Shown here: one piece after another, positions 1 to 11,242 of the stretch
Position numbering within the stretch: the stretch's first letter is position 1
Layout: each line of letters begins with the position of its first letter
NCBI GenBank assembly: GCA_949130485.1
Contig: OX422185.1
Coordinates: forward strand, 13,887,011 to 13,951,010
Direction: 5' to 3'
Length of the DNA stretch: 64,000 nucleotides
DNA from: Agelas oroides
Taxonomy: Eukaryota; Porifera; Demospongiae; Agelasida; Agelasidae
Translations under genes and position numbers: made by a program
The notes under the pieces: model-generated
What the model saw: the letters and a program-made list of their open reading frames with translations, nothing else
The model's database searches: none
Told to the model about the DNA's origin: nothing

Positions 1-1
1 C

Positions 2-758
2 ATTACACAAATCTTGAGGATTGACTCTCCTGAGCAAATCACCGAGACGGCTCAAGCAGTTAGTGAATACATGAGCAAGTTGATTGGTAGTCATTCGTCT
101 GATTTGAACGAGACAAGTGAAACTGTTGCTGAAACAAGAGAGAATGGAGACGCAAAGTGGACCGGAGGAGGAGAAAGCCGGAAGCAATCTCAGGGTAGTG
201 TTACAGGACAGCCTGGGCAGCAAGGGGTTAAAACAAAGCACCCAAAGTATTCAGAAATGACCCGCAGTAAGCCGGCAAACAAATCAACCGACTCCAACGG
301 AACCACCAGCAGCGAAGGTACCAGTACAAGCAGTCATTCCGATCCCGCAACGAAGTTATCAAATGACTCAGCCAATCAAACTCTCCCAAATGATTCCACA
401 GACCGAACCAATCAGAAACTCGAAAAGCCTCAAATTCTGTTCCGAACCGAAAGCATGTCTAGTACTGGTTCCACTTTCTCCCTCTCTGGACCAGGCTTAC
501 CATCACGAAATCCCTCCTTTGTCTACGATGGTGGAGAGAGCAGTACATACTCACACGAAAGCCTAGAAATTGGCGACTCTGTGGAAAACCTGCAAACCTT
601 TGGGAGGTTAGGGTACTATCCGTTTATAGTTCCAATACGTGGTCATCACAAACACGAGACAACGACATCGTCTAGTGAAGATGAGAGGGAGTACTGGGCC
701 GGACGCCGGAAGAGATCGTCTGGGACCACTGTGGAAAGTTCAACCCCACATCGCAAAG
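2..758 (+). CDS. Gene A, 5'-partial exon: Ser/Thr-rich protein, unrecognised
   Basis: The frame is open from the left edge of the window, so this is a partial exon or the end of one beginning further left. It codes for about 252 residues, very rich in Ser, Thr, Asn and Gly, with no fold I recognise. The first 35 residues look helical (EQITETAQAVSEYMSKLIG); the rest looks disordered. A basic patch (GRRKRSS) and an RTESMSSTGS stretch resemble sites for basophilic kinases, and RTES recurs in the next exon (RTESISIS). The exon most likely ends at the donor AAAG|gtgtgt in phase 1, because the reading beyond it soon runs into a poly-C stretch and a stop at 878-880. The downstream exon accepts phase 1, which supports the join. 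The function is unknown; a scaffold or regulatory tail is only a guess. Confidence 0.6.
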
Positions 759-1323
759 GTGTGTGTATGGTAGTGGTGTATGTTTACAAGCACGCACTGC
801 ACAGGGTTCAATCTAGTGAGGAGGGATGTGAGGGAAGCTCCCCCCCCCCTCCCAAAAATTTTATAGACCTAGCTCCTTAAAAAATATAGTTCTAGGCTGA
901 TTTTACCTCTCAGATTGCATCAGAAACAATTTCGGATAACCTAAAGTCCCAAATTGTTTTTTGGAGGGGCATGCCCCCAGACTTATCCTAGAAAATGCTT
1001 TATACAGCTTCCCCCCCCAAAACTTAAAATCCTAGATAGAGCCAAAAACTACTTGGTTAAAATGCATGGTTACACTGCAGTTTCAGGGTTCATTGAACAG
1101 GTGGGTAGTTATGATTAAAGAATTCCAAAACACAATTATCATCATCAGCCCCCTCACAATTCCATCTAGCTTCAAAGGGCTAACTTAGCACAGACACTTG
1201 TCTGGTTGAAGGATGATAATTGTGTTTGCAGCGCACTACCCTCTGCCTCCCTGACACACACTCACATGCGTGCACATGCACACACACACACACACACACG
1301 TGTGCACGCACACACACACGCGT

Positions 1324-1357
<34 letters not shown>

Positions 1358-1396
1358 CACACACATGCACACTCTCCAACCCTCACACCCACACAG
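759..1396 (+). other. Gene A intron with CA/GT microsatellite
   Basis: Intron between two phase-1 borders, with donor gtgtgt and acceptor cacacag. It contains a poly-C tract near 841-851 and, at about 1254-1395, a long CA-repeat with CG-containing interruptions. The short reading frames in this repeat, on both strands, are repeat artefacts. Confidence 0.55.
1254..1395. repeat. (CA)n microsatellite with CG interruptions
   Basis: Dinucleotide CA runs broken by acgtgtgcacg and cgcgtgcac segments. Alternating purine-pyrimidine DNA of this kind can adopt Z-form. It runs right up to the acceptor of the next exon, so repeat length could affect splicing of that exon. Confidence 0.9.
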
Positions 1397-1539
1397 ATGA
1401 CAACAGCAACTCCTCTTGTGATTCAGACCAGCTACAACGGGGTGGTGGTTACCATGCCAACGAGGAACCCGCTATTCCTGTTCACCGAACAGAAAGCATC
1501 AGCATCAGTGATATGGAGAAATGCCCCACAGATGTTGAG
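1397..1539 (+). CDS. Gene A, internal exon (phase 1 to 0)
   Basis: This 143-bp exon follows cacacag and ends at GAG|gtatgt. Read in phase 1 it gives about 48 residues beginning DDNSNSSCDSDQLQRGGG and containing the RTESISISD motif, which echoes RTESMSST in the previous exon. Composition is again acidic and Ser-rich, probably disordered. Its phase fits both neighbouring exons. No domain is recognised. Confidence 0.6.
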
Positions 1540-1754
1540 GTATGTGTAATTAGATGATGATGTCACCATGATGTCACCATGATGTCATGTATGCTGATAT
1601 TGTGTGTTGTGTTGATGTATAGTCTTGTGCCCAGACCCAACCCACAGAGGAAAGAGTCTGGGCAAACAAACCTGAATCCTTGGGCTTGCTCCAGAGTTTG
1701 GAGGCAACTTTAGTGTTGGAAGACACTAAGTACTCTCTTGAAAATATGCCCATA

Positions 1755-2834
1755 CCGTCACATAGTAGATGAAGGTACACTCCTCTCCTCCTGAAATCAG
1801 GTCACCTTGCCAGGCTAGGTTTGCTACCGTCACATAGTAGATGAAGGTACTCTCCTCTCCTCCTGAAATCAGGTCACCTTGCCAGGCTAGGTTTGCTACC
1901 GTCACATAGTAGATGAAGTTACTCTCCTCTCCTCCTGAAATCAGGTCACCTTGCCAGGTTAGGTTTGCTACCGTCACATAGTAGATGAAGGTACTCTCCT
2001 CTCCTCCTGAAATCAGGTCACCTTGCCAGGCTAGGTTTGCTACCCTCACATAGTAGATGAAGTTACTCTCCTCTCCTCCTGAAATCAGGTCACCTTGCCA
2101 GGCTAGGTTTGCTACCGTCACATAGTAGATGAAGGTACACTCCTCTCCTCCTGAAATCAGGTCACCTTGCCAGGCTAGGTTTGCTACCGTCACATAGTAG
2201 ATGAAGGTACTCTCCTCTCCTCCTGAAATCAGGTCACCTTGCCAGGTTAGGTTTGCTACCGTCACATAGTAGATGAAGGTACACTCCTCTCCTCCTGAAA
2301 TCAGGTCACCTTGCCAGGCTAGGTTTGCTACCCTCACATAGTAGATGAAGTTACTCTCCTCTCCTCCTGAAATCAGGTCACCTTGCCAGGCTAGGTTTGC
2401 TACCGTCACATAGTAGATGAAGGTACTCTCCTCTCCTCCTGAAATCAGGTCACCTTGCCAGGCTAGGTTTGCTACCGTCACATAGTAGATGAAGGTACAC
2501 TCCTCTCCTCCTGAAATCAGGTCACCTTGCCAGGCTAGGTTTGCTACCGTCACATAGTAGATGAAGTTACTCTCCTCTCCTCCTGAAATCAGGTCACCTT
2601 GCCAGGCTAGGTTTGCTACCGTCACATAGTAGATGAAGGTACACTCCTCTCCTCCTGAAATCAGGTCACCTTGCCAGGCTAGGTTTGCTACCGTCACATA
2701 GTAGATGAAGTTACTCTCCTCTCCTCCTGAAATCAGGTCACCTTGCCAGGCTAGGTTTGCTACCCTCACATAGTAGATGAAGTTACTCTCCTCTCCTCCT
2801 GAAATCAGGTCACCTTGCCAGGCTAGGTTTGCTA
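1755..2834. repeat. 72-bp minisatellite, about 15 copies
   Basis: Fifteen head-to-tail copies of a 72-bp unit, recognisable by tcaggtcaccttgccaggct. Copies differ at a few recurrent positions: gtactc/gttact/gtacac, accgtcac/accctcac and aggcta/aggtta. The unit length is divisible by three and lacks a stop in one minus-strand frame, so a 379-codon open frame (1726-2865) runs through the array. It lies within an intron of the plus-strand gene, and I regard the frame as a by-product of the repeat. Confidence 0.95.
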
Positions 2835-3005
2835 AGGGTGAAATATAAGTTTTCACTAAAGACACTTTGAAATGTTACCGCCAGGTTTGGGTATAATCCT
2901 TCCGCTCCCATGCACCCCCTTTCCTCATTTTTCACACACACGAACATGTACACAACGTGTGTAACTACCAATAAGCTCTAAAAAATATGCCCATGGGTGA
3001 TGAAC

Positions 3006-3632
3006 TTAACCCATTACACCCGATAGCAGCCAAATGCGCCCGCGAAATTTTTTGACCATTACACCCGATAGCGGCCAAATGCGTCCGCACTTTGCTTCCG
3101 CTATTTATCGTGATCGCTGCGCCTTTTTGGACTTGGAGTTAGTTATTAAGTGTAACAGGAAGTCAATCGAAGCATAATTTGCTGCCGCATCCTATAGGGA
3201 CTTCCCCTGAAAATCGCGTTCGAAGTTTGCCTGCCGATCGTAGTTGGCCACAGTACAGCTTATATCCACACGCTACATGTTCTATCGTCTATATACTATC
3301 TAATCGTGTCAACGACAGTTGAAACGTACCTTCGCTGGAAATCTCTGCCAACTTTTGTCGTGTATTATCGGTCATTTTCAGGTACACAGCGGGTACCTAC
3401 GTTTCCACCGTTGTAGCTTCTTCGGACTTCACTAGCAGGTCTTCTGACTACATTCTGAGTAAAGCAGGTTTGTTTTCAACTAAGCTAAGCCTAACTATCA
3501 TTGCCTGAACTCAGCTATTTTAAAAGATATAACGCAATGAATCAACACTACACTAAATCGCCATTTTTTATTAGCTTCTCTCGTAACCACGCGATCAATT
3601 TCTGTGCATGCGCGTCGGGCTAAAAGGGTTAA
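3006..3632. mobile_element. TTAA-ended MITE (piggyBac-like)
   Basis: About 627 bp bounded by TTAA on each side. The ends read TTAACCCATTACACCCGATA and, from the other side, TTAACCCTTTTAGCCCGACG, an imperfect inverted pair beginning TTAACCC. A TTAA target and CCC start are typical of piggyBac-type elements. A 35-bp segment near the left end (acacccgatagc) is repeated internally about 44 bp further on. There is no transposase frame. Confidence 0.55.
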
Positions 3633-3937
3633 GATGGCTTCTCAAAAAAGGAGTGGGCAGATTTTCGAAAATATGCCCACCTCACATGCAGTTAGTCTAG
3701 CACTGTTTAGGTACGCCTGCTGTGATTCTTCAATACCTCTTTTGTCATGAGCTTCCTTATGCAATAACAGCAAATGGTGTCCGCCTTCATTTGTTTGTCC
3801 CTCCTCTTGCACAATGCTGCTTCTTTGGTGCTTCTTGCTTAACATAATAGCTTGTACTGCAGCATAAAAGAAATTTCGCAAACATTATATCCACAAGCTA
3901 AGATTTTTTCTATCAATTCCCCTAGCTCAAATCTGCT

Positions 3938-3996
3938 TTACTCTATCCTTGTTCCAAGGCTCTCCTGCTCCGGATTGTGGGAGCCTGGGAATGAGG
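3938..3996. mobile_element. Miniature Mutator-like palindromic element, 9-bp TSD
   Basis: A tiny inverted repeat (TATCCTTGTTCCAAGGCTCT ... GAGCCTGGGAATGAGGCTA) flanked on both sides by the same nine bases GCTTTACTC. The termini match the TAGCC...GGCTA family seen at 31.35 and 42.09 kb. A 9-bp duplication is characteristic of Mutator-like transposition. Confidence 0.7.
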
Positions 3997-4099
3997 CTAG
4001 CTTTACTCTGGATTTGTGTTTCACTAGAAGCTCTTTTTAGAGTGATTCTACATACATGTCATGTTACTATATTTGACCAATCAAATCCCTCCCACACAG

Positions 4100-4228
4100 A
4101 TGGAGGACAAAGTAGCTTCACTACACAAGAGTTTTGGTCGTGTTCGTCACTCCTCTACCGGCAGTGTCAAGATCTGCTACTCTGAGTCTTCCAACACTTC
4201 CATGGAAGACGTCAGCAAGAACGTCTGA
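4100..4228 (+). CDS. Gene A, terminal exon
   Basis: Starts after cccacacag in phase 0, matching the GAG|gtatgt donor of the previous exon, and codes for 42 residues starting MEDKVASLHKSFGRVRHSS before a TGA at 4226-4228. It is Ser-rich with a basic patch (GRVRHSS) and ends MEDVSKNV. The joined tail of gene A visible here is about 340 residues. I see no canonical AATAAA shortly after the stop; a CA-repeat follows. Confidence 0.55.
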   Translation: MEDKVASLHKSFGRVRHSSTGSVKICYSESSNTSMEDVSKNV

Positions 4229-4239
4229 GTGAGTCACCT

Positions 4240-4248
4240 TCCTCCCAC

Positions 4249-4293
<45 letters not shown>
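4240..4293. repeat. (CA)n microsatellite
   Basis: A nearly pure CA run just after the gene A stop codon, probably in its 3' untranslated region. Confidence 0.9.
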
Positions 4294-4298
<5 letters not shown>

Positions 4299-4324
4299 AT
4301 TGCGAACACCCTGGAAGTGAAGCT

Positions 4325-5902
4325 AGTATAGTGGAACCCTGCTCAGTGGACACCCCTCAATAGCAAACATGTATATAGTATGTTCCCAAAATAAGCCCAC
4401 CCCCACTTTTTTGAATGAACTTGTTGCAAAGGGTGCTTTTCTCTCCAAAATATACCCACCTATTTATACCTCAGTACATGCAGTTATGTTAAGCAAGAAG
4501 CACTAAAAAACCAGTACTGTGCAAGAGGAGGGACTAACAAATGAGGCAAACGCCATTTGCTGTTATCTCATAAGCAAGCACACGACAAAAGAGGCATTGC
4601 AGATTGAATCACTGCAGCATATTATATAGCGTCATTCCAAGGTTCTCCCATTGCCCCAATGAGAAAAATTAAACGGAGAGGGAGAGCCCGGTACCGATTC
4701 GCACGTGGTATCGCGGCATGAAACCTTTGCACTAACCATTAAATAACCTGAAAAGTCACTCACGTGAAGACCGCGATGTAGCCGCGAAGTACTCTCAGCT
4801 CAGGAGTTTGTTACTACAACTTGTTTTTGGTTGTGTAGCTATGTTGGAGCTTTAAAATGTGGTTGTGATTCTATTTTGTACGCTAGAGTGTAGCTCTAAG
4901 CAATTAAAGTCTTTCTTCATAGCCTCGTAGCACTTTTTTTTACAACATAGTAACAGTAAATAGGCAAAGTTTTTCCTACATACTGGGTACTTCTCTGCCA
5001 TCACTGCTGTTTGAGCCGTGCCGAGGTCTCACCAACGAAGTCACAGCTCTCTTCCTTCAGTAGTAATGTCGTAGCTGTTTGAGTTAGCCTACACGTGGCT
5101 GCATAATTGCATCACGCCTTTTGCAATTATTGCTGTGATGTCGTTGTGCCATGATATCATGTGCGAATCACTACCAGGCTCTCCCCCTCTGTTTTTTTTT
5201 TTTTTTTGTCAGGGCAAGGGGAGAGCCTGGGAACAAGGCTAGCATACATAAATAGGGCTCGACTAACTGCATATTTTCAAGAGAAATGTCGTAACTCTCG
5301 AAAATAGGCCCACCCCCCTCTTCGAGGAGCCACTTAAGTCTCACCCATGGGCATATTTTCGTGAGGTTACGGTAATGGACACTTCGAAAAATCCCACTGT
5401 CCTTCCATTCACTTCAATACTTAAGCAACCCCTGATAGGTGGACACTGCTACTCCTTATAATGGACACTTTTTACACTCCCAAGTGTATGCAAACAAATG
5501 ACTTACTTGACATTAGATTAGCATTGTTACTCAAAGTACTAGCCTCTGGTTAGCCTTCCCTGCCAGTGTACAGCAAGGGAAGGCTTACCAGAGCCGTAGC
5601 TACATTGTACTCAACATCCCAATTATGCAGTACCACGCCCACCAGAAATGTACCAAAAGCCCTTCAGTTAAAGACTTAAAAAACATTAAAAATGTAAAAA
5701 GATGTATGGATGGCATGCCAAAAAGTATGCAAACAAGGTAGGGCTAATGCCAGTGTACAGCAAGGGAAGGCTTACCAGAGCCGTAGCTACATTGTACTCA
5801 ACATCCCAATTATGCAGTACCACGCCCACCAGAAATGTACCAAAAGCCCATCAGTTATAAGGCTCCCAATCGTGTCTGTCCACTTTAGAGGGGTTCCAGT
5901 GA
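4325..5902. mobile_element. Nested MITEs: pogo-like outer, Mutator-like inner
   Basis: Outer ends read tagtggaaccctgctcagtg and, at the right, ggggttccagtga after gtccactttagag. They resemble the GTGGAACC...GGTTCCAC pogo-like ends at 35.55/40.17 kb. Inside, about 4627-5242, is an inverted-repeat element. Its left arm contains tagcgtcattccaaggttct and its right arm ggggagagcctgggaacaag, both of the TAGCC...GGCTA type, around an internal T-run. A 107-bp segment (5562-5668) is repeated at 5749-5856. No coding frame. Confidence 0.5.
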
Positions 5903-5925
5903 AGTACAAGTCATGCAATTATAGT

Positions 5926-5945
5926 AACCACACACACACACACAC

Positions 5946-6010
<65 letters not shown>
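5926..6010. repeat. (CA)n microsatellite
   Basis: About 80 bp of CA dinucleotides with occasional CG. The short frames through it are artefacts. Confidence 0.9.
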
Positions 6011-7689
6011 ATGTACATCTCACAGGAGACAACAGTGATGAAAGCGTATCAAAGAATTTTCAACCATCATAAACTTATCGATTTTGTCTGTGACCAACAT
6101 ACAATTAACTATATTGTTATATATGTGCATGTGGTATGTACTGTATGTGGTATGAATTGTACTGTGAACTTTGATTTGTATTGTGCTGATCAAACTGCTA
6201 GCTATAGTCAGTCACAATGATCAGGATTGGATGCTCCTGCTCATTCCACCATGCACCGTTACAGTGTGCAAAATAATATTATAATAAGTATCTCAGTTAG
6301 CTCTTACATAAATGAATGAAGGGTGAAAGTGAAGAAGTGTGAACAAACGTTGCTATTTATAGCCATGCACTACTGAGGATACATGTCATTGGAAGTGAAG
6401 GGTTGGTGAGGATTGCTCTTTCCTCCCTGCCTCATCACAGTGGTCCAGCAATCAGGGACTTTCAGTCCTCCATCTCGGAGCCAACGTTCTGAGAAGCCAC
6501 TGAAAGTTTATAAAAGTAATGCTGAATGGTGGGAATGCCTGCTGGGAACAAGGACAGCTTAAAACGTCCTACATAAGCAATTCACAGTACTTGATGCCAC
6601 ATTTGTGTGCACAATATCATGTACAAAGTTTCAGCTGGCTTGGATGTGTAGTTTTATATAGGGGGTCTGACTGCTACATTTCATGAGTGAAATCGCTATA
6701 TAAAATACGTAACATGATATTCATTGCTCCTATAGCAGATCTAGTAAACATGAGAATCTGCGTATCAGATATCTTTATAGTTGAGGGACGTGAAAAGTTG
6801 TACGAGAGATCATGTGATCCATGACCATTGAGAGGGACGTGAAAAGTTGTACAAGAGATGACGTGATCCAAGACTATGATTCTGTTGAGAGGGAGTGAGC
6901 AGAAGACTTTCAGTTGCAATTGATACTCATGCTACTGGGTTAGCTTCATGGAGCCTGTACATAACAGGATGCCATATAGCCTGTAAGCATGGTCACACCC
7001 ACACCTACCGGGTAAGAAACTGGGTTAATATCCCAGTTGCAGTTTGGTCTCATCCAGGATCAGGCCGTGACACACCCCCTTTTTCCATGGTTTAAGGTTA
7101 CACATCCCTTGTCCACTCAAGGTTCCAGTAAAACATGAATATAGGTTGCAATGAAATTCATTTTGTAGTTTGTGCTGAGGGGTGGAACTCTGACTACGTA
7201 TGATTCTGTTATTGGTTATTTAAACTCTGGGCTGTATTCATCACTTGCAGCACAAAAATTCAGTACTGCAAGTGACCAACAATGCTGGCCTGGGATGCAT
7301 GCCACAGTACCAATCCAATGCACAACATGGAATTGCCTAAAGACTAGCATTACACCATGAGCAGTAGGAAGCAGGAAATACAACAGAAAATAGCTTTAGA
7401 CATCACAGAGCTGGACTTGGAGAGGAGCTGCTGAGTCTTGGAGAAAAGTGTACTTTTGGTACAGTAGCTAAAAGCAGATTCAAACCATGACTAGTGCCCA
7501 CTGTCTCTTCATGAGAACTTGGAGAATTATCTGAGAGCCTGGCATGAGCCTCACACTGCCAACCAGTTCCAAGTTCTGAATCAGTATGGCAATATGACAG
7601 GACTGTGGCCAATTGAATACACAAGCAATTAACATATACTCGTTTCATATGCACTCTGTATTTTTAGGTGTTAAAATGTGCTGTTGCTA
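6011..7689. other. Intergenic, no gene seen
   Basis: AT-rich sequence without a convincing exon. Only a short direct repeat stands out, at about 6783-6824 and 6831-6872 (gagggacgtgaaaagttgta in both). Confidence 0.5.
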
Positions 7690-8870
7690 TATCACTCCTT
7701 GTGTGATTCTTGTTTGTATTTAGACATTCTTGTGTTCTTTGGGTTTGAAACATCACATTTTGGAATATTCGGCTTGACTCCTTCCAGCATGCAGATACGT
7801 ACAACAAGCACTGTCCTTGGCCCAGCTCTACTTCTGTCAAAACAGCATCTAGGCTCCCAGAAGTTGACTCAGCAGATTTGTCTATCGGAAAATAATCAAG
7901 CCATGTTAGACAAACTGGACAGGACCATTTTAAGCCTTGGTGGCTGCCAGCTCAAAGCTTTGCCGAGTACAGGTAGCAATTAATTTTATTAATTTTATTT
8001 CAGTGAGCAGTACATTCCAGAGTAAGTCACCCACACACAAGTAGCAGTCAAGTATAGTTGCACATGCGCGCCGAGGGTTAACTATACTTGACTGCTACTT
8101 GTGTTTGTGTACACCTAGCTAGCTAATGGTTCAAGTGAGACAGTGGGATAAGAATGCTATGAATTATCCTACTCGACTGATAAGGAAATGTCAATGAGTA
8201 CTCAGATCATGAATAGCTTCTTTACTGGAATGTGCTCCTTTCAAGCAGTGTGTCATTCTGTAACTCATGATGGCTTTGGTGTGATGTTGTTTATGTATTT
8301 TAACTCACAAAATAATGCATCCTGAGGGGTTCAATTAAGGGGTAGGCATAATGGTAATGATCCACTTGCTCACAGGGATGTTTGTGCTTCAGTAACAGTG
8401 CATGGCCTATAATTATGTATATATGTATATAGCAGGCTGAGCGCGTGCTTCTACAAAAATGAAGTATTATACAGTACACTGCATGGTCTTTGCAGATAAA
8501 CTCTTCTGTCATCGGTATTGTTTTATTTACACTGAAGTTTGCTTGTATTATTTGCTGAGGATCGGGCCTCAAGACAAAGACGAGTATTCCTCCATCATAA
8601 ATAAAATTAAGCTGTGGAAGCATCTAACCCTGCAGCTTAACCTATATGTTGTAAGGACTAAACCTACTGCAGTCAATGACAAGTAAGTAACCACCCTTCA
8701 TTGTGTCCAAGGGTATTAGCTACGTTTACTAACATGCTGTCCAAGCCAGGGAGAACTGGACTTTGTTCATCAATACCCATGAACAGAATCATTGTGCATG
8801 ATTCTGTTCATTCATTTCTATATAGCTACACCGAACTCTCGAGAACTAACAAACAGCATTCTACCTATGA
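7690..8870. repeat. Segmental duplication, copy 1
   Basis: About 1.2 kb that recurs at 11243-13200. Shared landmarks include ttggcccagctctacttctg, the tgactgctacttgtgtttgt region and the catgaacagaatcattgtgc region. Copy 1 is compact; copy 2 is split by about 1 kb of extra sequence. No coding frame is conserved between the copies, so it is probably a non-coding repeat or degraded transposon. Confidence 0.75.
8037..8102. repeat. Perfect 23-bp inverted repeat (hairpin)
   Basis: Arms acaagtagcagtcaagtata(gtt) and its exact complement are separated by 20 bp (8060-8079). It lies in segmental duplication copy 1. In copy 2 only the right arm is left, at about 12552. Confidence 0.85.
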
Positions 8871-11242
8871 TGAAGCCTGCCACACTCAAAATCGGCAAAA
8901 CTTGAGAAAAGAACTAGGGCAACATACTTCTTGAAGTCAGAACTGCATTCACCTAAATTCCTCACAGGCGCCTCTCAGCATGTATTATAGGCGGCAGACT
9001 GAGGTCTCAGACAAGGTTATTAGCGAGTCTTGTTCTTCGTTGTTCCGCAACAATTTCCGTCATTCCTCGCTATTCCGCATTCATACCATGAAAAATACGC
9101 CACTTACGTAGTAGTAGTAGTGGTATCCGTGGTTGTATCGGTTTTGCGCTGTTTATTTCGCCCTCGATTTGCTACGTTTTTTGACTCAGGAACCATCGCC
9201 TCGAATCAAGTATTGTTGTCTAAGACTAAGGTGGGTTCTCTTTTATACTAGTGAGTATTTCCTTCTGACATCCATGATAAGAAAATATGTGTGTCTTGAA
9301 TACGGACACTGTACAGAATGTCTCCATTCACGTACTGGACTGGACTATCGACTGCACTACTAACATCAGCTCAAAGTGAAATGTAGTGATTCAATTTCCA
9401 CTACTGGACTGACATTACTTTCCTATAACAGTGTTATATAAAGGTGGAAAACCAACTTCATTCTGATTGATATATATACATGAACAATCAACGAACCACA
9501 TCTCCCTTATAAACAGGCCTAGATGTTATGCAAAGTCACGTACATGTACATACAGTAGACGAACCGCAGAACTCAGTATAAAACTTAGGCTTGGCAAGGG
9601 CAAGAACTACACAAAAGGAAGTAAACAAAACATGAAATAAAACAGTGACCATGCAGAGAAGGGTAATTATATCAATGACTGAGATGAGTTCCATGATGGG
9701 TTTAGACAAGCACAGAATATTCTGTGAGAAGCAGTTTTAGCTGCTGAGTCAAGAAGATGTGTGGCAGCTGATTTGGAGGGTGAAGGGACCTGTTGCCGTA
9801 ATGAGGAGCGAGTGTGTGGCAACCAGTGGCCTAATGCGCCAATTTCAATAGACACAAGTTCAGATATCATTCCTTTTGTTTCTAGATCACTCAAAGCATG
9901 TTATATTTCCTTGCTCTCTTTTCTCAATCATGCATTGTGGAGACAGTTGGGTGAATTATACGGAACAGTTAGTTCAATAAACTGATTTCGTTAGCTCTGA
10001 TTATGACAATGTCCGGGCGGGCTGAGGTCCAGGATTTCAGCTGGGATGGTAGATTGGGGGTTATCATTGGCTCTCAATCCTGGTAGATCTGCGCATAGTC
10101 TTTCTCCTGGTTGGAGACACTCCCTTAGACCGTTAGTCCCGGGTTCTTTTGCTGAGGGAATAATAAGGTAACAGCCTGCACTGAGAGATACTTCCCAACC
10201 AGGTTACGATCATATTGGCCTCTAAACTTGTAGTCTATACAAACACTGGACTGGTGGACTGGACAGGTGGATTGGCCTGGTGGATTAAAATTCACTTTTA
10301 AGGTCTCTAATGAGAATTGCATCTGTAGGATATGAACCTGGAAACATAGCCACTTCACTTCACAGATGACATTAGGTACTTGAAGGTCTAGCAAGCCTTA
10401 CTCACAGCATCCAGCATCGGTATTACAAATGTAGCTTGGAATGAGTCTACTGGCAGATTGATAATGCTTGCTGATTGGCACCATAAAAAGCCATCAAGTG
10501 TACAAGCCGTTCATGTCATCTGTGGTGACTGGAACCTTCACATCATAACGTGGAAGGAAGTAATTATAATTATTTCCCAAGCAGCGCACCTGGAAAAACT
10601 GGGGTCTGCATTGTATGGTACAGGGCTAAGTTACTGCAGCACACCAAGTATGAAGTTAAAGCAAGACCCTGCCATTGCTATATGATAGCATTACATTACA
10701 TGTTGTCTGTTGACTTCAAGTCTGTGCAGAGAGAAGGATGTTTGTGTGTTTCAAGGTTTATATAAACTGCATCATAACGAAAATGAATCATGGCAAAACC
10801 TACAGGTGAGCAAGTCTCATTTGAGAGCATAAAGTGATTTTTAACATGAACATGTCAGTCCACCAGTCTAGCAGTAGTGGTGTAGCCAAGGTAGCCTCCT
10901 CAGTGGTGCACACTTGGGTACGTCTGCGACACAACTTGCATGTAGGATCACATGATTATTGCCATGCCCCTCTGGGGGTCAGTTCCTTCTCGTTCTCAGC
11001 ATACAAAATGTATGGAAATGGCCACCGTGTTGCAGGGCCAGAGGCAGCTATTTTTGATGAGGACCAGGTCTGGGGGCGTGCTCCCCCAGGACAATTTTTG
11101 AAATTAGGTGCTCTGAGATTGCTTCTGTGGCCATGTTTGAGCCAAAATGCTACTAAAATCACCAGCTAGTGAAGCTGCTTGACCGATTGAACCATAGATA
11201 GTAGAGTAGTAGGACTGAACCAAGCTGCCTGAAATGACTGTC

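Larger units (their letters stand above)
1540..4099 (+). other. Gene A intron holding minisatellite and MITEs
   Basis: Intron from GAG|gtatgt to cacacag|ATGGAGG. Apart from the 72-bp minisatellite, the TTAA-ended MITE and the 58-bp Mutator-like miniature element listed separately, it contains a dispersed repeat at about 3655-3850. That repeat is present again in inverted orientation at about 4441-4625. I see no further exon. Confidence 0.5.

Noticed and set aside
1180-1557. Several His/Thr-rich or Cys/Val-rich frames on both strands
   Set aside because: They are translations of the CA-repeat; only the part from 1397 to 1539 is supported, by splice phase.
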